Below, in pieces: positions 22,774-34,900 of a stretch of 64,000 nt of DNA. Source of the stretch: Oenanthe sinensis (taxonomy: Eukaryota > Streptophyta > Magnoliopsida > Apiales > Apiaceae). A program made the position numbers and the translations under genes. The stretch covers positions 4,774,001 to 4,838,000 of the forward strand of contig JAPMAC010000207.1 of the NCBI GenBank assembly GCA_028671895.1. Direction: 5' to 3'. Positions within the stretch are counted from its first letter, which is position 1, and each line of letters opens with the position of its first letter. Below the pieces are notes generated by a model, which was not told where the DNA came from, did no database searches, and saw only the letters and a program-made list of their open reading frames with translations.

Positions 22774-25700
22774 ATGACAAACAACACAAACACACTATCC
22801 GTACGATCTGTCCTTGAGAAGGATAAGCTGACAGGAGGAAACAACTTCCTAGACTGGCAGAGGAATTTGAGGATTGTCCTCAGGCAGGAGCGCAAGCTTC
22901 ATGTCATTGATATTCCTCCGGCAGGTCCCCTTCCTGAGGGCGCTACTGTTGAGGAACGAGCGGCCCACACTAAGGATGAGAATGATGCAACTGATGTTGC
23001 GTGTCTTATGTTAGCAACTATGAGTGCTGAGCTTCAAAGACAGCATGTGCATATGGATGCATATACTATCAATGAGCACTTGCAAAGCATGTTTGCAAGC
23101 CAAACTCGTCAAGAAAGGTTCAACACGAGCAAGTCACTCTTTAACTGCAAACAAGGGGCAAATGAACCAGTTGGCCCACATGTTCTGAAGATGATTGGTT
23201 ACATTGAGTATCTTGATACTTTGGGTTTCCCGATTGGTCCGGAAACTGGTATTGACCTAATCTTGAATTCTTTGAACAACAAATTCACTCAGTTTGTTAT
23301 GAACTACAATATGAATGAGTTTGACAAAACACCTACTGAATTGTTGGCTATGTTGAGAACATATGAGACCAACATGAAGACGGCTGAACCTGCTCCCATA
23401 CTGATGGTGGGCAATAAAGGTAAGGCCAAAGGGAAAGGCAAGTGGAAGGGTAAGAAGAAGACAGGTTCTGATTCTACACCCAAGCCAAAGTCAGGTCCTA
23501 AACAGGCTTTAAAGCCTAAAGGTGGGATCGCTAAGGGTGAATGTCACTACTGTAAGAAAACTGGTCACTGGAAGAGAAACTGTTCAGTTTACTTGGAGGA
23601 TCTGAAGAAGAAGAGGGCTGAGCAAGCTTCTAATTCAGGTATATATGTTATAGAAGTCAATCTGTCTATTTCTACATCTTGGGTATTGGATACCGGATGT
23701 GCTTCTCACATTTGTATAAATGTGCAGGAAATGCAGAGAAGTAGGACATTGGCTAAAGGAGAAATGGACCTACGAGTTGGCAACGGAGCAAGAGTTGCTG
23801 CTTTAGCTGTAGGAACCTATTATTTATCTTTGCCCTCTGGGCTAGTTTTAGAACTGGAGAATTGTTATTACGTGCCTGCAATTCGCAGAAACATTATTTC
23901 TGTTTCTTGTTTGGACAAGAAAGGTTTTTCGTTTACAATAAAGGACAACAGTTGCTCTTTTGCTTTGAATGATTTAACCTATGGTGTTGCGCGTTTGTTT
24001 AATGGTTTATATGTTCTTGACTTAGATAATCCTGTCTGTAATATAGAAAACAAACGACTTAAAGTTAATGACTCAAATCAAACATACCTCTGGCATTGTC
24101 GTCTAGGCCATATAAATGAGAAACGCATATCCAAATTACATAAGGATGGATATTTGGATAAGTTTGATTTTGAATCATACCAAGAATGCGAATCTTGTTT
24201 GCTTGGTAAAATGACTAAAGCCCCTTTCACTGGTAAGGGTCAAAGGGCCACTGAACGTTTGGAGCTAATACATAGTGATGTATGTGGCCCAATGCGTGTG
24301 ATGGCTAGAGGAGGCTACTACTACTTCATAACATTTACTGATGATTTCAGTAGATATGGATATGTATATCTTATGAAGAATAAATCCGATTCTTTTGAAA
24401 AGTTCAAAGAATACAAGGCTGAAGTAGAGAAGCAAATTGGCGGAGGTGCAAGTATTAAAATCTTACGATCTGATCGTGGAGGAGAATACTTGAGCACTGA
24501 ATTTAAAGATTATTTAAAGGAGTGTGGTATTGTATCACAACTCACTCCGCCAGGTACACCTCAATGGAATGGAGTTTCAGAGAGGAGAAATCGCACCTTG
24601 TTGGACATGGTGCGATCGATGATGAGTCATGCAGATCTTCCAATTAGTTTCTGGGGTTATGCTCTAGAAACAGCGGCTTTCACACTTAACCGTGTTCCTA
24701 CTAAGAAGGTTCAAAAGACTCCATATGAGATATGGGAGAAGAAACGGTCAGGCATGAGCTTTATGAAAGTTTGGGGATGCAAGGCGTTTGTGAAGCGTCA
24801 AGTATCTGACAAGCTTGGACCTAAATCTGAAGAGTGCAATTTTGTGGGATACCCTAAAGAAACAAAGGCGTATTATTTCTATAGTCCTTCTGAGCAAAAA
24901 GTGTTTATTGCTCGAGATGCTGTCTTCATGGAAAGGGATTTTGTTTCCAAAAGAAACAGTGGGAGAACTATAGACCTCGATGAAGATCGAGAACCACAAA
25001 ATAGCATTGAACCTGAAGTGGAACAAGAGCAGGATAATAATAACGCTCAACAAACACAGGTTGTTCGTAGAACTGGTAGAATTCGCCATGAGCCAGAGAG
25101 ATATGGATTTCTTTTGACTCAATGTGGTGATTTGATGCTCATAGATGAAGATGAGCCTCTCACATACCAAGATGCTATGAGCAGTCCAGAATCTAAGAGA
25201 TGGCTAGAAGCCATGAAATCCGAGATGGAATCCATGTATGAAAACCAAGTATGGACTTTGGTTGATCCACCTGAAGGGGTAAAACCCATAGGGTGCAAAT
25301 GGGTTTTCAAGAAGAAAACTGACATGGATGGAAATGTTCAGACCTATAAAGCAAGGCTAGTTGCAAAAGGTTTCAAGCAAATTCATGGTATTGACTATGA
25401 TGAAACCTTCTCACCAGTGGCTATGGTCAAATCCATAAGGATTTTGCTTGCTATTGCAGCATTCCATGATTATGAAATCTGGCAAATGGATGTCAAAACA
25501 GCCTTCCTTAATGGAAGCCTTGAAGAAGATGTGGATGTGTACATGACACAACCTGAAGGTTTTGTCAGTCCAGGGAATGTTAGCAAGATATGTAAATTAC
25601 GTCGATCCATTTATGGATTAAAGCAAGCCTCTAGGAGATGGAACATCCGTTTTGATGAAACTATCAAAGAGTATGGATTTGTTCAAAACGAGGATGAACC

Positions 25701-26739
25701 TTGTGTTTACAAGAAGGTTAGTGGGAGCCATGTGGCATTCATAGTACTATATGTTGATGATATACTACTAATGGGGAATGACATACCTTCTCTCAGGGCT
25801 GTTAAGATTTGGTTAGGGAGCAACTTCTCTATGAAAGACTTAGGAGAAGCATCCTACATTCTAGGAATGAGGATCTATAGGGATAGATCTAGAAGGATGA
25901 TCGGTCTAAGTCAGAGTACATACATCGAAAAGGTTTTGCATCGTTTTGGTATGCAAAATGCAAAAAGGGGATATGTCCCCGTATCTCAAGGGATAACGAT
26001 CTCTAAAGATCAGTGTCCGAAATCATTGGATGACAAGGACCGCATGAGTAAGGTTCCATATGCCTCAGCAATTGGATCCATCATGTATGCAATGGTATGT
26101 ACTCGCCCAGATGTTTCGTATGCTTTAAGCATGACGAGCAGATACCAATCTAATCCAGGTGAGGGTCACTGGACGGCTGTCAAGAATATTCTAAAGTACT
26201 TGAAAAGGACTAAAGATTCATTCTTGGTGTATGGAGGAGAGGAGAAACTGGTTGTAAAAGGTTACACCGATGCAAGTTTCCAAACAGACAGGGATGATAC
26301 TGTATCACAGTCTGGTTTTGTGTTTTGTCTAAACGGAGGTGCTGTAAGTTGGAAGAGTTCAAAGCAAGAAACAGTAGCTGATTCTACAATGGAGGCTGAG
26401 TACATTGCAGCTTGTGAAGCGGCTAAGGAAGCTGTTTGGATTCGAAAATTCATTAATGATTTGGGAGTGGTTCCATCGATCGCAGATCCCATTGATCTAT
26501 ACTGCGATAATAATGGAGCCATTGCACAGGCTAAAGAACCTAGAGCTCACTCCCGAACCAAACACATACTCAGGAGATATCACCTCATTCGAGAGATTAA
26601 TGAAAGGGGTGACATACACATATGTAAAGTGCACACAAATGATAACATTGCAGACCCACTGACCAAAGGCTTATCGCAGAAGAAGCACGACGGTCACACT
26701 AGTTCCATGGGTATTAGATACATGGGTGATTGGCTCTAG
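22774..26739 (+). CDS. Cop-A gag-pol polyprotein (1321 aa)
   Basis: One uninterrupted frame encodes all functions needed to copy and integrate the element. In order: a gag domain (about 1-240), a CCHC zinc knuckle starting at Cys257, aspartic protease Asp306-Thr-Gly, the GAG-pre-integrase region, and integrase with Asp502, Asp567 and Glu603 (35-residue D-E spacing). The chromo-less C-terminus is followed by reverse transcriptase with Tyr-Val-Asp995-Asp and RNase H with Asp-Ala-Ser and Thr-Met-Glu-Ala-Glu-Tyr motifs. I chose the ATG at 22774: the frame is open upstream but has no other ATG, and this start directly follows a splice-acceptor-like sequence. Gag and pol have no stop or shift between them, so the ratio must be set by other means. 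It ends TAG just before the polypurine tract. Confidence 0.95.
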   Translation: MTNNTNTLSVRSVLEKDKLTGGNNFLDWQRNLRIVLRQERKLHVIDIPPAGPLPEGATVEERAAHTKDENDATDVACLMLATMSAELQRQHVHMDAYTINEHLQSMFASQTRQERFNTSKSLFNCKQGANEPVGPHVLKMIGYIEYLDTLGFPIGPETGIDLILNSLNNKFTQFVMNYNMNEFDKTPTELLAMLRTYETNMKTAEPAPILMVGNKGKAKGKGKWKGKKKTGSDSTPKPKSGPKQALKPKGGIAKGECHYCKKTGHWKRNCSVYLEDLKKKRAEQASNSGIYVIEVNLSISTSWVLDTGCASHICINVQEMQRSRTLAKGEMDLRVGNGARVAALAVGTYYLSLPSGLVLELENCYYVPAIRRNIISVSCLDKKGFSFTIKDNSCSFALNDLTYGVARLFNGLYVLDLDNPVCNIENKRLKVNDSNQTYLWHCRLGHINEKRISKLHKDGYLDKFDFESYQECESCLLGKMTKAPFTGKGQRATERLELIHSDVCGPMRVMARGGYYYFITFTDDFSRYGYVYLMKNKSDSFEKFKEYKAEVEKQIGGGASIKILRSDRGGEYLSTEFKDYLKECGIVSQLTPPGTPQWNGVSERRNRTLLDMVRSMMSHADLPISFWGYALETAAFTLNRVPTKKVQKTPYEIWEKKRSGMSFMKVWGCKAFVKRQVSDKLGPKSEECNFVGYPKETKAYYFYSPSEQKVFIARDAVFMERDFVSKRNSGRTIDLDEDREPQNSIEPEVEQEQDNNNAQQTQVVRRTGRIRHEPERYGFLLTQCGDLMLIDEDEPLTYQDAMSSPESKRWLEAMKSEMESMYENQVWTLVDPPEGVKPIGCKWVFKKKTDMDGNVQTYKARLVAKGFKQIHGIDYDETFSPVAMVKSIRILLAIAAFHDYEIWQMDVKTAFLNGSLEEDVDVYMTQPEGFVSPGNVSKICKLRRSIYGLKQASRRWNIRFDETIKEYGFVQNEDEPCVYKKVSGSHVAFIVLYVDDILLMGNDIPSLRAVKIWLGSNFSMKDLGEASYILGMRIYRDRSRRMIGLSQSTYIEKVLHRFGMQNAKRGYVPVSQGITISKDQCPKSLDDKDRMSKVPYASAIGSIMYAMVCTRPDVSYALSMTSRYQSNPGEGHWTAVKNILKYLKRTKDSFLVYGGEEKLVVKGYTDASFQTDRDDTVSQSGFVFCLNGGAVSWKSSKQETVADSTMEAEYIAACEAAKEAVWIRKFINDLGVVPSIADPIDLYCDNNGAIAQAKEPRAHSRTKHILRRYHLIREINERGDIHICKVHTNDNIADPLTKGLSQKKHDGHTSSMGIRYMGDWL

Positions 26740-26742
26740 TGC

Positions 26743-26753
26743 AAGTGGGAGAT
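26743..26753 (+). other. Cop-A polypurine tract
   Basis: AAGTGGGAGAT lies directly before the 3' LTR start TGTTAG, the usual plus-strand primer position. Confidence 0.85.
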
Positions 26754-28305
26754 TGTTAGTGTAGGTGCCCTAGAGGCAATACAATGTTTCCTTTAATAAA
26801 CCTTTATGTCATTTGATTATTCAATAAACGTATTTATTATGACTTTAATTACTGCGATATATTTGTTAGCATAATAAATGTCCTTAGAATCATGATACAC
26901 GTTATATAGTTTAAGTACATGACTTGAACTTGAGATTATATAATATATCATATTCTTAAATGTCCCTAGTCGAGTATTATTATTATAGGACAATAATAAT
27001 ACATAAATAGACTAGTATGTTGTTTGACAGATAACCATATCTCATTGGTTATAAGTATGGGGATACTAAAGTCAATGCATAGGTACATGTAGGAGTACAT
27101 GGTACTGGACAGACCCACAGTGAGATTCTTCATGTTTAATAAAGTCATAAGAAAGACTCACAGTGATAATGGTGTAATGATCCTCTGACTTGAGATCATT
27201 ATATTTCTATACGAGGATTAATATACTCTGACTACATTAAAAGTTACCTTTGACCGGGTGATGATAAAAGTGGACATCGGGTATATCATGAGTCGTATGA
27301 GAAATATGAATGATAGATAAAGGATTTAACCCTCCTATAATTAGGAGAGATATTATTGGCCTCTTGATTGAGTGAGACTATAAAATGCATGGCCGTGCTC
27401 AAATAATGATTTGTTTTTCCATAGTCTACTCATGGATCAAGTAAACCCGGATTAAATGTTGAAGAGGATGACTAAATACATGCCTCGAGTTTAATCTATA
27501 ATATATATGGTTAAAGGGATTATATTACACGGAAACATTAATCATGAAAGGTTTTATCAAATCACGATTTAATTATTGTTTAATTGGATAGCAATGATGT
27601 ATTACTAGATACCGCTCATTGTTTATAATTTTATTGGAGAATAAAATTATTGCTAATTAAATAATAGCCTATAGGGTCACACACATAGAGCACCTAGTGG
27701 AATAGTTAATTTAAATTATAGATTTAAATTAATTGATGATTATTTGAATTTTATTATATTAATTAAGTGAGACTTAATTAATTAAAATAATATAAATTCG
27801 AATTTGAATAATTGTATTTCTGCCAATAATAATTAAGTGTGACTTAGTTATTAATTAAATAATAAAAGCATGTTTTATTATTTAATCCTATGCCTACATG
27901 GGTTAGGTTTTGCTGAAAAGGCCCATTAACCAATCATTATAAATAGATAATGATAGGTTAAATGAATGGTACGTTTTATATGATAAAACCCTAGAGGCAG
28001 AGCAAGGAGGCAGCAAAGGCAGTCATTCGAATTCATCAAAGGAGGCTAGTACATCCATCCAGTGATCAAGATCGTGAGACGTTCTTGAAGGTGCTCGTGT
28101 GGATACCATAGAGGTGCTTTCGAGAGGAAGACACAAAATCGTGATAGCAAGGATCTCCGTTGAGTTCGTGAAAGTCAAGACAAGAATAGGTATGATTCTG
28201 TTTACCATAATCAGTCAAGTCTTATACATGATCCTGCATTTGGGTTCCGAAAATTTTCGTTATATTTACGTTTATCCGCTGCGTTTTATGCCTCGGAACC
28301 CAACA
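26754..28305 (+). repeat. Cop-A 3' LTR
   Basis: Same length as the 5' LTR (1552 bp), with one difference noted (A at 28238). It ends CAACA followed by the GTACC target duplication. Confidence 0.95.
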
Positions 28306-29729
28306 GTACCAAGACCCAGAAATAGATCAATTGTTCGTGCAAAATGGGTGTGAGGAACAAACTTGATGAGAATGGAACTGTGATTAGAAACAAAGCAAGG
28401 TTAGTTACAAAAGGATACTCTTAAGAGGAAGGAATTGACTATGATGAAACTTTTGCACCAGTAAGAAGATTGGAAGCTATTAAAATGTTTCTTGCATTTG
28501 CAGCTCATTCAAAATTCAAGGTGTATCAGATGGATGTGAAAAGTGTCTTCTTGAATGGAAAATTGAAAGAAGAAGTCTATGTGGAGCAACCACATGGATT
28601 TGTTGATCCAGAGTTTCCTAATAATGTTTACAGGTTACACAAGGCACTATATGGATTGAAGCAAGCACTTAGAGCATGGTATGAAACTCTATCAAAATTT
28701 CTTCTTAAAAATAGATTCATAAGAGGTACCATTGACAAAAATCTCTTTGTTAGAAAACATAAATGTGATATTTTGTTTGTCCAAATTTATGTTGATAATA
28801 TTTTTTTTGGTTCTACTAATGAAAAACTCTGTGAAAAGTTTAGGAAATTAATACAGTCAAATTATGAAATGAGCATGATGGGAGAGTTAAACTTCTTTTT
28901 GGGACTTCAAGTCAAACAGAATGATGATGGAATTTTCATCAATCAATCAAAGTATGTGAAAGAACTACTGAAGGAGTTTGATATGCAAGACTCTGCAACA
29001 GCCAAAACTCCCATGTCAATAACCACTAACCTAGACTCTGACCCAAAGGGTAAGAAAGTTAATAACACTAGTTATAGAGGTATGATTGGCTCATTGTTAT
29101 ATTTAACTGCAAGTAGACTAGATATAATGTTTGTAACATGTCTGTGTGCTAGATTTCAGGCTGACCCTTGATAATCACATTTGTTAGCTGTGAAAAGAAT
29201 TTTCAGATATCTCAAGGGTGCATAAACACTTGGACTTTGGTATCCCGGAGAGTCAGATAATTCACTAATTGGTTATTCAGACTCTGACTATGCAGGATGC
29301 AAAGTGGACAGAAAAAGCATAACAGGTCAATGCCAATTTCTTGGCAACAAATTAATTTCTTGGTTTAGTAAGAAACAACAGACTGTATCAACCTCAACAG
29401 CTGAGGCTGAATATATTGCAGTTGGAAGTTGTTGTGCTCAAATTCTGTGGATGAGAAATCAGTTACTTGATTATGGAGTAACATTCTCAAATATTCCTAT
29501 GTATTGTGATAACACTAGTTCTATTAAAATTGTAGAGAATCCAATCCAACATTCCAGAACAAAACACATTGATGTCAGGTATTATTTTATTTGAGAACAT
29601 GATGAAAATGGTATTGTGGCACTTCACTATGTTCCAACTGACAGATAGATTGCAGACATTTTAACAAAATCACTTGATGAGTCTACCCTTCTCAGACTGG
29701 TATGTGAATTAGGTATGTTAAATATATAA
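28306..29729 (+). pseudogene. pol: Sire-3 pol, reverse transcriptase and RNase H part
   Basis: Continues the reverse-transcriptase frame cut at 19320. A small deletion near 28350 shifts the frame, after which most of the domain is open. Visible are Gln-Met-Asp-Val-Lys (near 28530), Tyr-Val-Asp-Asn (near 28790, second catalytic Asp changed to Asn) and the Met-Met-Gly-Glu-Leu segment. RNase H follows with Asp-Ser-Asp-Tyr-Ala-Gly and Thr-Ala-Glu-Ala-Glu-Tyr. Further stops lie near 28422, 29169, 29172, 29223, 29592 and 29646. The end TAA is at 29727-29729. The catalytic Asp loss alone would make it inactive. Confidence 0.88.
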
Positions 29730-29960
29730 GTGATCAATCATAAAAAGAAGCAAGGTATGTACTTTAACTATAGTCCCTGATTTATCAAACTATAATTTAT
29801 TATTGCAAAATTTTTGAGGTACTTTATCTTGATAGAGTCTAACTCCTAGACTCTGACGAGTTTGTAGACTCTATGAGTCTGTATACTCTGCGAGTCTGTA
29901 GACTATGCCAGTCTGTAGACTCTGAGAATAATAGTGCCTAGACTCTCATGAAGGAATTTA
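29730..29960 (+). promoter_or_regulatory. Sire-3 pol-ORF3 spacer, first part, with GTAGACTCTG motif array
   Basis: Between about 29833 and 29947 lie seven or eight variants of GTAGACTCTG / GAGTCTGTAGACT, partly palindromic, on either strand. Further single copies stand at about 31680 and 31755 beyond the inserted LTR. The position before the third ORF equals that of the Sire-1 and Sire-2 arrays. A regulatory role is inferred only. Confidence 0.6.
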
Positions 29961-31621
29961 TGCACCAGCGGAAGCATTGAATAATATTTTTATTTGCATA
30001 TATTCATATGTATACATACATATAGATACAAAACTATTTTATAAATTGAAGAATACCTCGATTGCTTTCCGGCAACAGCTAGAGAAGATCTTGTTCTTCA
30101 ATCCTTGCAATCACACCTCAAGTGTGGAGTGCTTTAAAGATGTCCACCAAGAATCAAACTAAAAGATGAAGGATGAGGCTAGAGAGGAAATTAGGCTTGT
30201 CTCCCTTTTAAAATATTTCTCACAAATATTAGGGTTTTTTGTATTAGGGTTTATAATCCTATATTTATAGGCAAATATCTCATCTGAGATATTTTCTATA
30301 AATATCTTATTATTAATTCCCTTTTTAATTAATTAATCTTATTAATTAATTAGTTAATGATTAAAACTATTTTAATCATTAATTTCTTTTTCTAAACTCT
30401 TTTAGAAAATTATTCTCTCTTCATATTTAATTACTTTAATTAATTATTTAATCAATAATATTAAGATCTTATCTTAAATAATTTATAATCAATTAAATCT
30501 CATTTAATTAATTTATAAAATTTGCTAAGTAATTATTTATTTCATAAATAAATAATGACTAGCTATTATTAATTATTCCTTCATCTATAATTTAATCTTT
30601 TTTATGGTGTGACTCTTTAGGTTCAATATTAAGCCGGTAGTAGAAATAAATAATAATAAACATTTTATTTATTATTTATATAAATTCTATTAATTCATTA
30701 AATATAATTAATCTAATTAATTATATTTATTCTACACCGTGAGTGATGCTTCTCAACATATCGCGACTATCCAGATAATACGAAATCATTGCTTAGAATA
30801 CTTAGAACCTGTCAGTAATTAGTTACCGTACAATTAATTCCTTCTACCCTTCAAAATCCCGATTAAATACAAGGCGCTGAACTCATGTCAAGCCTATCTA
30901 ATATAATCATATGATTTCTTATTCATAATGCAAAGTTCCTTTTAATGCAAATTAGAAACTCTTTCTAATTTCATTCACTCTGGCCAGAGATTCCTGAATT
31001 TACATATCTAAGAATAACATAGGATATTCACTTCCTTTACTGGAAGGGGCAGATCCTTTATTGATCCGTTAACTATCTCCATACACAAATCACTATGCCC
31101 AGAATGGACCTAATGAATGTCCTAGAGACTAAGGACTAAACCAAAGCATAAATCATTGTGTACGAGATTACTCTACCGATCCCAAGTCTAAGGATACTTG
31201 TACAACTATTTACTAATAAACAACTATCGACGCGTGAGTAAACTCCATTAGTTGTTCTACTATTCGAGTCATGTTCAGTGAACTTATTCCTTAATAAGCA
31301 CCTACATACTAGCTATAGTGTCACCACACAAATGTCTATGAGAACAGACATTCTCCTAAGAGAGCTAGCATAGTATGTACTGATCTTTACGGATTTACCA
31401 ATTTCCAATTAGTTATTCTATGATCAGGAACTGTTTAAGTCTAAAGCTATTATCTTCTAGATCTCATTATTACAATCTCATTATAATTCTAGAAGCTTTG
31501 CTCTAAATTATGGAACATCTTATTTAATACACTTCAAATAGATTAAGCCCGTAACATAAATACTTTATTATTATCAAATGAAATCAAATAAGAGTAGAAG
31601 AAATTTTTTCCTAACTCATCA
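29961..31621 (-). mobile_element. Probable minus-strand solo LTR (copia-like), about 1.66 kb
   Basis: The segment reads TGCACCAGCGGAAG at its left and CTAACTCATCA at its right on the plus strand. On the minus strand it is therefore TGATGAGTTAGG...TGGTGCA, a TG...CA LTR whose 3' end (CTTCCGCTGGTGCA) resembles plant copia LTR ends. It separates two parts of the Sire-3 spacer and has no coding region. I do not find a clean 5-bp duplication (ATTTA against TACAT), so the exact ends or the solo-LTR status are uncertain. The small ORF at 29977-30162 is not credible. Confidence 0.55.
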
Positions 31622-31924
31622 TACATGATTGGTTTTAGGTCAAACACTTTCATGTCAAACGGTTAACATTCGCTCATGCAGACTCTGATTACCTTTTAAA
31701 CTGTTCAAATGACTTTAAATAGGCGGTAACAGTTACTTTTGACTGGATACAAGCTGTAGACTCGTGTATATTGTATGAACTTTAAAAAAAATTGAATTTT
31801 TACATACAATTTACTCATTTGTTTATTGCAATTATTTCCTAAGGCAAAAATACGCTCAGAGCTTTTTCACGAACCCTAGCTAAATTTTTCAAGAATTTTT
31901 GTCACTTTCAACTCAACACTTTCA
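31622..31924 (+). promoter_or_regulatory. Sire-3 spacer, second part, upstream of ORF3
   Basis: Contains two more GACTCTG/TAGACTC motif copies and an AT-rich TTTAAATA at about 31714, roughly 210 bp before the ORF3 ATG at 31925. No gene is seen. Confidence 0.45.
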
Positions 31925-34900
31925 ATGGCTTCTATTTCAACTATTATGAGGGGACCCAAGACAATTGCATTCACTTTTAGGTATTTCGAATTCATGACCA
32001 CGAATCATGTTGCAGCTCTTGGAGACAAGAAAGGGGTAGACGTTGATTACTACCCAATGATGGATTTCTTGGAGCAATCTTAGCTCAGCTACATTCTCAA
32101 GGCATCACCAGTCATTCACATGGATGTTGTCTCTCGGGCATGGAGTTCTGCCAAGGTAATTAATCCTCTCAAGATCAACTAGGTAAAATTATGTTCACCT
32201 TCGGCTCCATTACTTTTGATGTTACTGTTAATGTGATTAACTCAGTGTTTAGGAGGATGTTTAAATCATTATATTATTATGCTAGTTTAGAAAACATGAG
32301 TAAGTTTAGGCCCTATTTGCGGAAAGAATGGTCTTTCTTTTTTGATAAAATTGCTAAGTTATTTACTGATAAGTGTAGTGGATTTGATGCAATTACATTT
32401 ATTACTTATCAAATTGGCCATAGTCTCATATTTGATAGAGTGATCAAAATTGGTGATATGTTGCTCACTCAAATGGGAGCTAAATTAAACAATGCTCAAG
32501 AGGGGAGGAAGAAAATCTACTATCATAGATTTCTTATGATTCTCCTAAATCACTTCATTCATGACATGTCAACTAGGTTGGCAGATGATTGTTGTGTCCA
32601 GGCTTACAAGCAACATAGAAGAATTTTTTCTGACATCAAGAGAATTGATGACAAGAAAAAGAATCTACCTGCCCTGATATATCCACAGGTAATGCCGGTA
32701 AAACTCTCTAACTATAAACCTTCTCTCTAAAATTCTTCATTTTTTGGTAGTGAAATGGTGCAGGAACAAGTTATGGAGAGTCTCCCTGCACCTACGCAAG
32801 TAACAAAATCCCCTTCCACCAAACAATCTCAAAAACCACAATCCAAAAAGAAACCAACCTCTGGTGTCTCTGAAAATATACCAATTGTAAAAAGGAGGAA
32901 ATTGATCCAAACCAGGCTGGTAGATGAGTAAAGTCATGAGGAGCTCAACCCTCTAGAGAAAAAAGTTGTTGAAGGACTTTCTTTGCTAAAAGAGGGTCAG
33001 GATACATTTGATTCTAACCTTCAAGCCATGTATGTAGACTCTTAAAAGGCTACAGACTCTGATAGACCTAGGGATGCACCTCAGGATTCTCAAATTGAGT
33101 CTCTTGAGAAATATTTTGCTCAGAAGTATAAGAGGTTGAGGAAGGCTTATTCTGCACACACACGCAAGCCTATAATTGTCATTAACCCTGTTTTGCAGGA
33201 AACATATGCTCCTAAGGCTCCTGCAGAGCCAGACTCTGAAAGCAAGAAAACTCTTGAACCAGAGTCTAAAGTTGAGTCAGAGTCTAGACTGCCTTTAGAC
33301 TCAAGCTGCAGGGTTCATAGAAGGCAGGACTAATGCAGTTCTCAAAGCACTTGGTGTGCCAGACTCTGAACAACCACAATAAAAGAAGACAAAAATAATA
33401 GAGATCCATAGATGGAGAGAATCAGAGTCTGTGGTTGAGTTGGAAACTAAGGTTTAGCAACCAATTTTTGACTATGAAGCAATTTTGGATAAAGGGATTA
33501 CCTACAGGACAACCATTGATTGGATTTCTACTATCCAGCCTCTTCCAAGGAAGGTGGTTGCTTATCTTGTCCAAAATATAGGGAAGTGGACAACAAATAT
33601 ATGTATCCAACCTATCAAAGTAGATTGGATCAAATCAAGGGCTCTACTTATCAGAAAATTACAAAGGAACTGCAGGATTCCTTTCACATGACTTATGCCC
33701 GGGCCATCAATGCAATCCATGTAAGGATCTTTTTAAATGACAACTTGGATGCATTAACTATGGTAGAACCACGGGAGGTAGTAGGTGCTAAAAGGAAGTT
33801 GGAGGATGGGACTAGTGCATCAGTGGTGACTAGTGAGAAAGATGCTCTGTCTGCCTCACCCACACAAGAACCACCTAGTCAGAGGTTGGGTGATAGTGAG
33901 GTAGGGGAGCATGCTATTAGGCCCTCATTGGCAACTCACCAATATGTTGATGGGAACCCCAGTGATATGGGAGGACAGACTATGATGGATACTCATGAAG
34001 AAATTCCACAATCTATTCTATCGGAGTCTATCCACCTTGAGGGGGAGTCTCATGCACTAACAATCAAAGATGGTGACACTCAGACTTTGGCTTCTAATGA
34101 AATCATACTGAAGAAGTCAAAGTCTAGAGTAGATCCTGAGACTGGAATACTAGAGCCAACAGACTCTAGAAAGAAAGAGGAAGCTAGTAAGGGTTCAGAG
34201 TCTGTTGTTGCTCACCCCTTGGTGAAAACCCCTAGCCTTCAGACATTTGAAGGGGTTCCCCTCCATCAAGGTGGTTCAGGTATCAAAGCAAATCTTACTT
34301 CTCCCACACCCTCTTATGTAGGACTTTTGAGTGCACCTATCCAAATGAGTGACAAATAAATGAGAGGCCGACATTGGTCCAGGAAAAATGAGAGGTAGAA
34401 AAGGCTATAGAGAGCCTGAGTGAGATTGAGATAGTGGTTGCCCAACCCCGCTGTGAAAATGAGAGATTAGGGTATCCTGAACCTAGCTTCACTTATTGGG
34501 ATCAAGATTTTCCAAAGAGTTAGTCCAATGAGTTGGGGCAGAGGACAGATACAAATTTATTTTTACTTATCATGCAGATTGGCAAAAAGTTGGAGGCTCT
34601 AGCTGCTCAAAAGTCATTCACACAGAGACCACACCAACACTTAGTGGATTCTCTAGCAAGGAGAGAAGACGGAGTCATGGAGGCTTTGGTGGATGCATCA
34701 AATATTCAATCTGAAACTACAAATTTGAAGTCAGAAGCACCAATTCTTATCATGCCTATCAGGGCTAGGCTTTTAGAGACTATAGAGTATGATAACTCTA
34801 AGGAGGAGTCAGGGTCTATAGTCTTTTTTGTTGTTTCAGAGTCTATACCTCCACCAGAGTCTACATCTCTAATAACAAAGATTGAGCCTGTTGATGCTGA

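Larger units (their letters stand above)
19321..28305 (+). mobile_element. Cop-A: complete, apparently intact Ty1/copia retrotransposon (8985 bp)
   Basis: Two 1552-bp LTRs (19321-20872 and 26754-28305) frame a primer-binding site, a leader, a single gag-pol frame and a polypurine tract. A perfect target duplication GTACC stands at 19316-19320 and 28306-28310, inside the Sire-3 reverse-transcriptase frame. Reading both LTRs side by side I found one difference, G at 20805 against A at 28238. This marks it as one of the youngest insertions here. All catalytic motifs are present, so it may still be autonomous. I could not assign it to a named copia lineage with confidence. Confidence 0.95.

Noticed and set aside
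24748..25170. 140-aa minus-strand open frame in Cop-A
   Set aside because: Antisense shadow of the gag-pol frame, without a recognisable domain.
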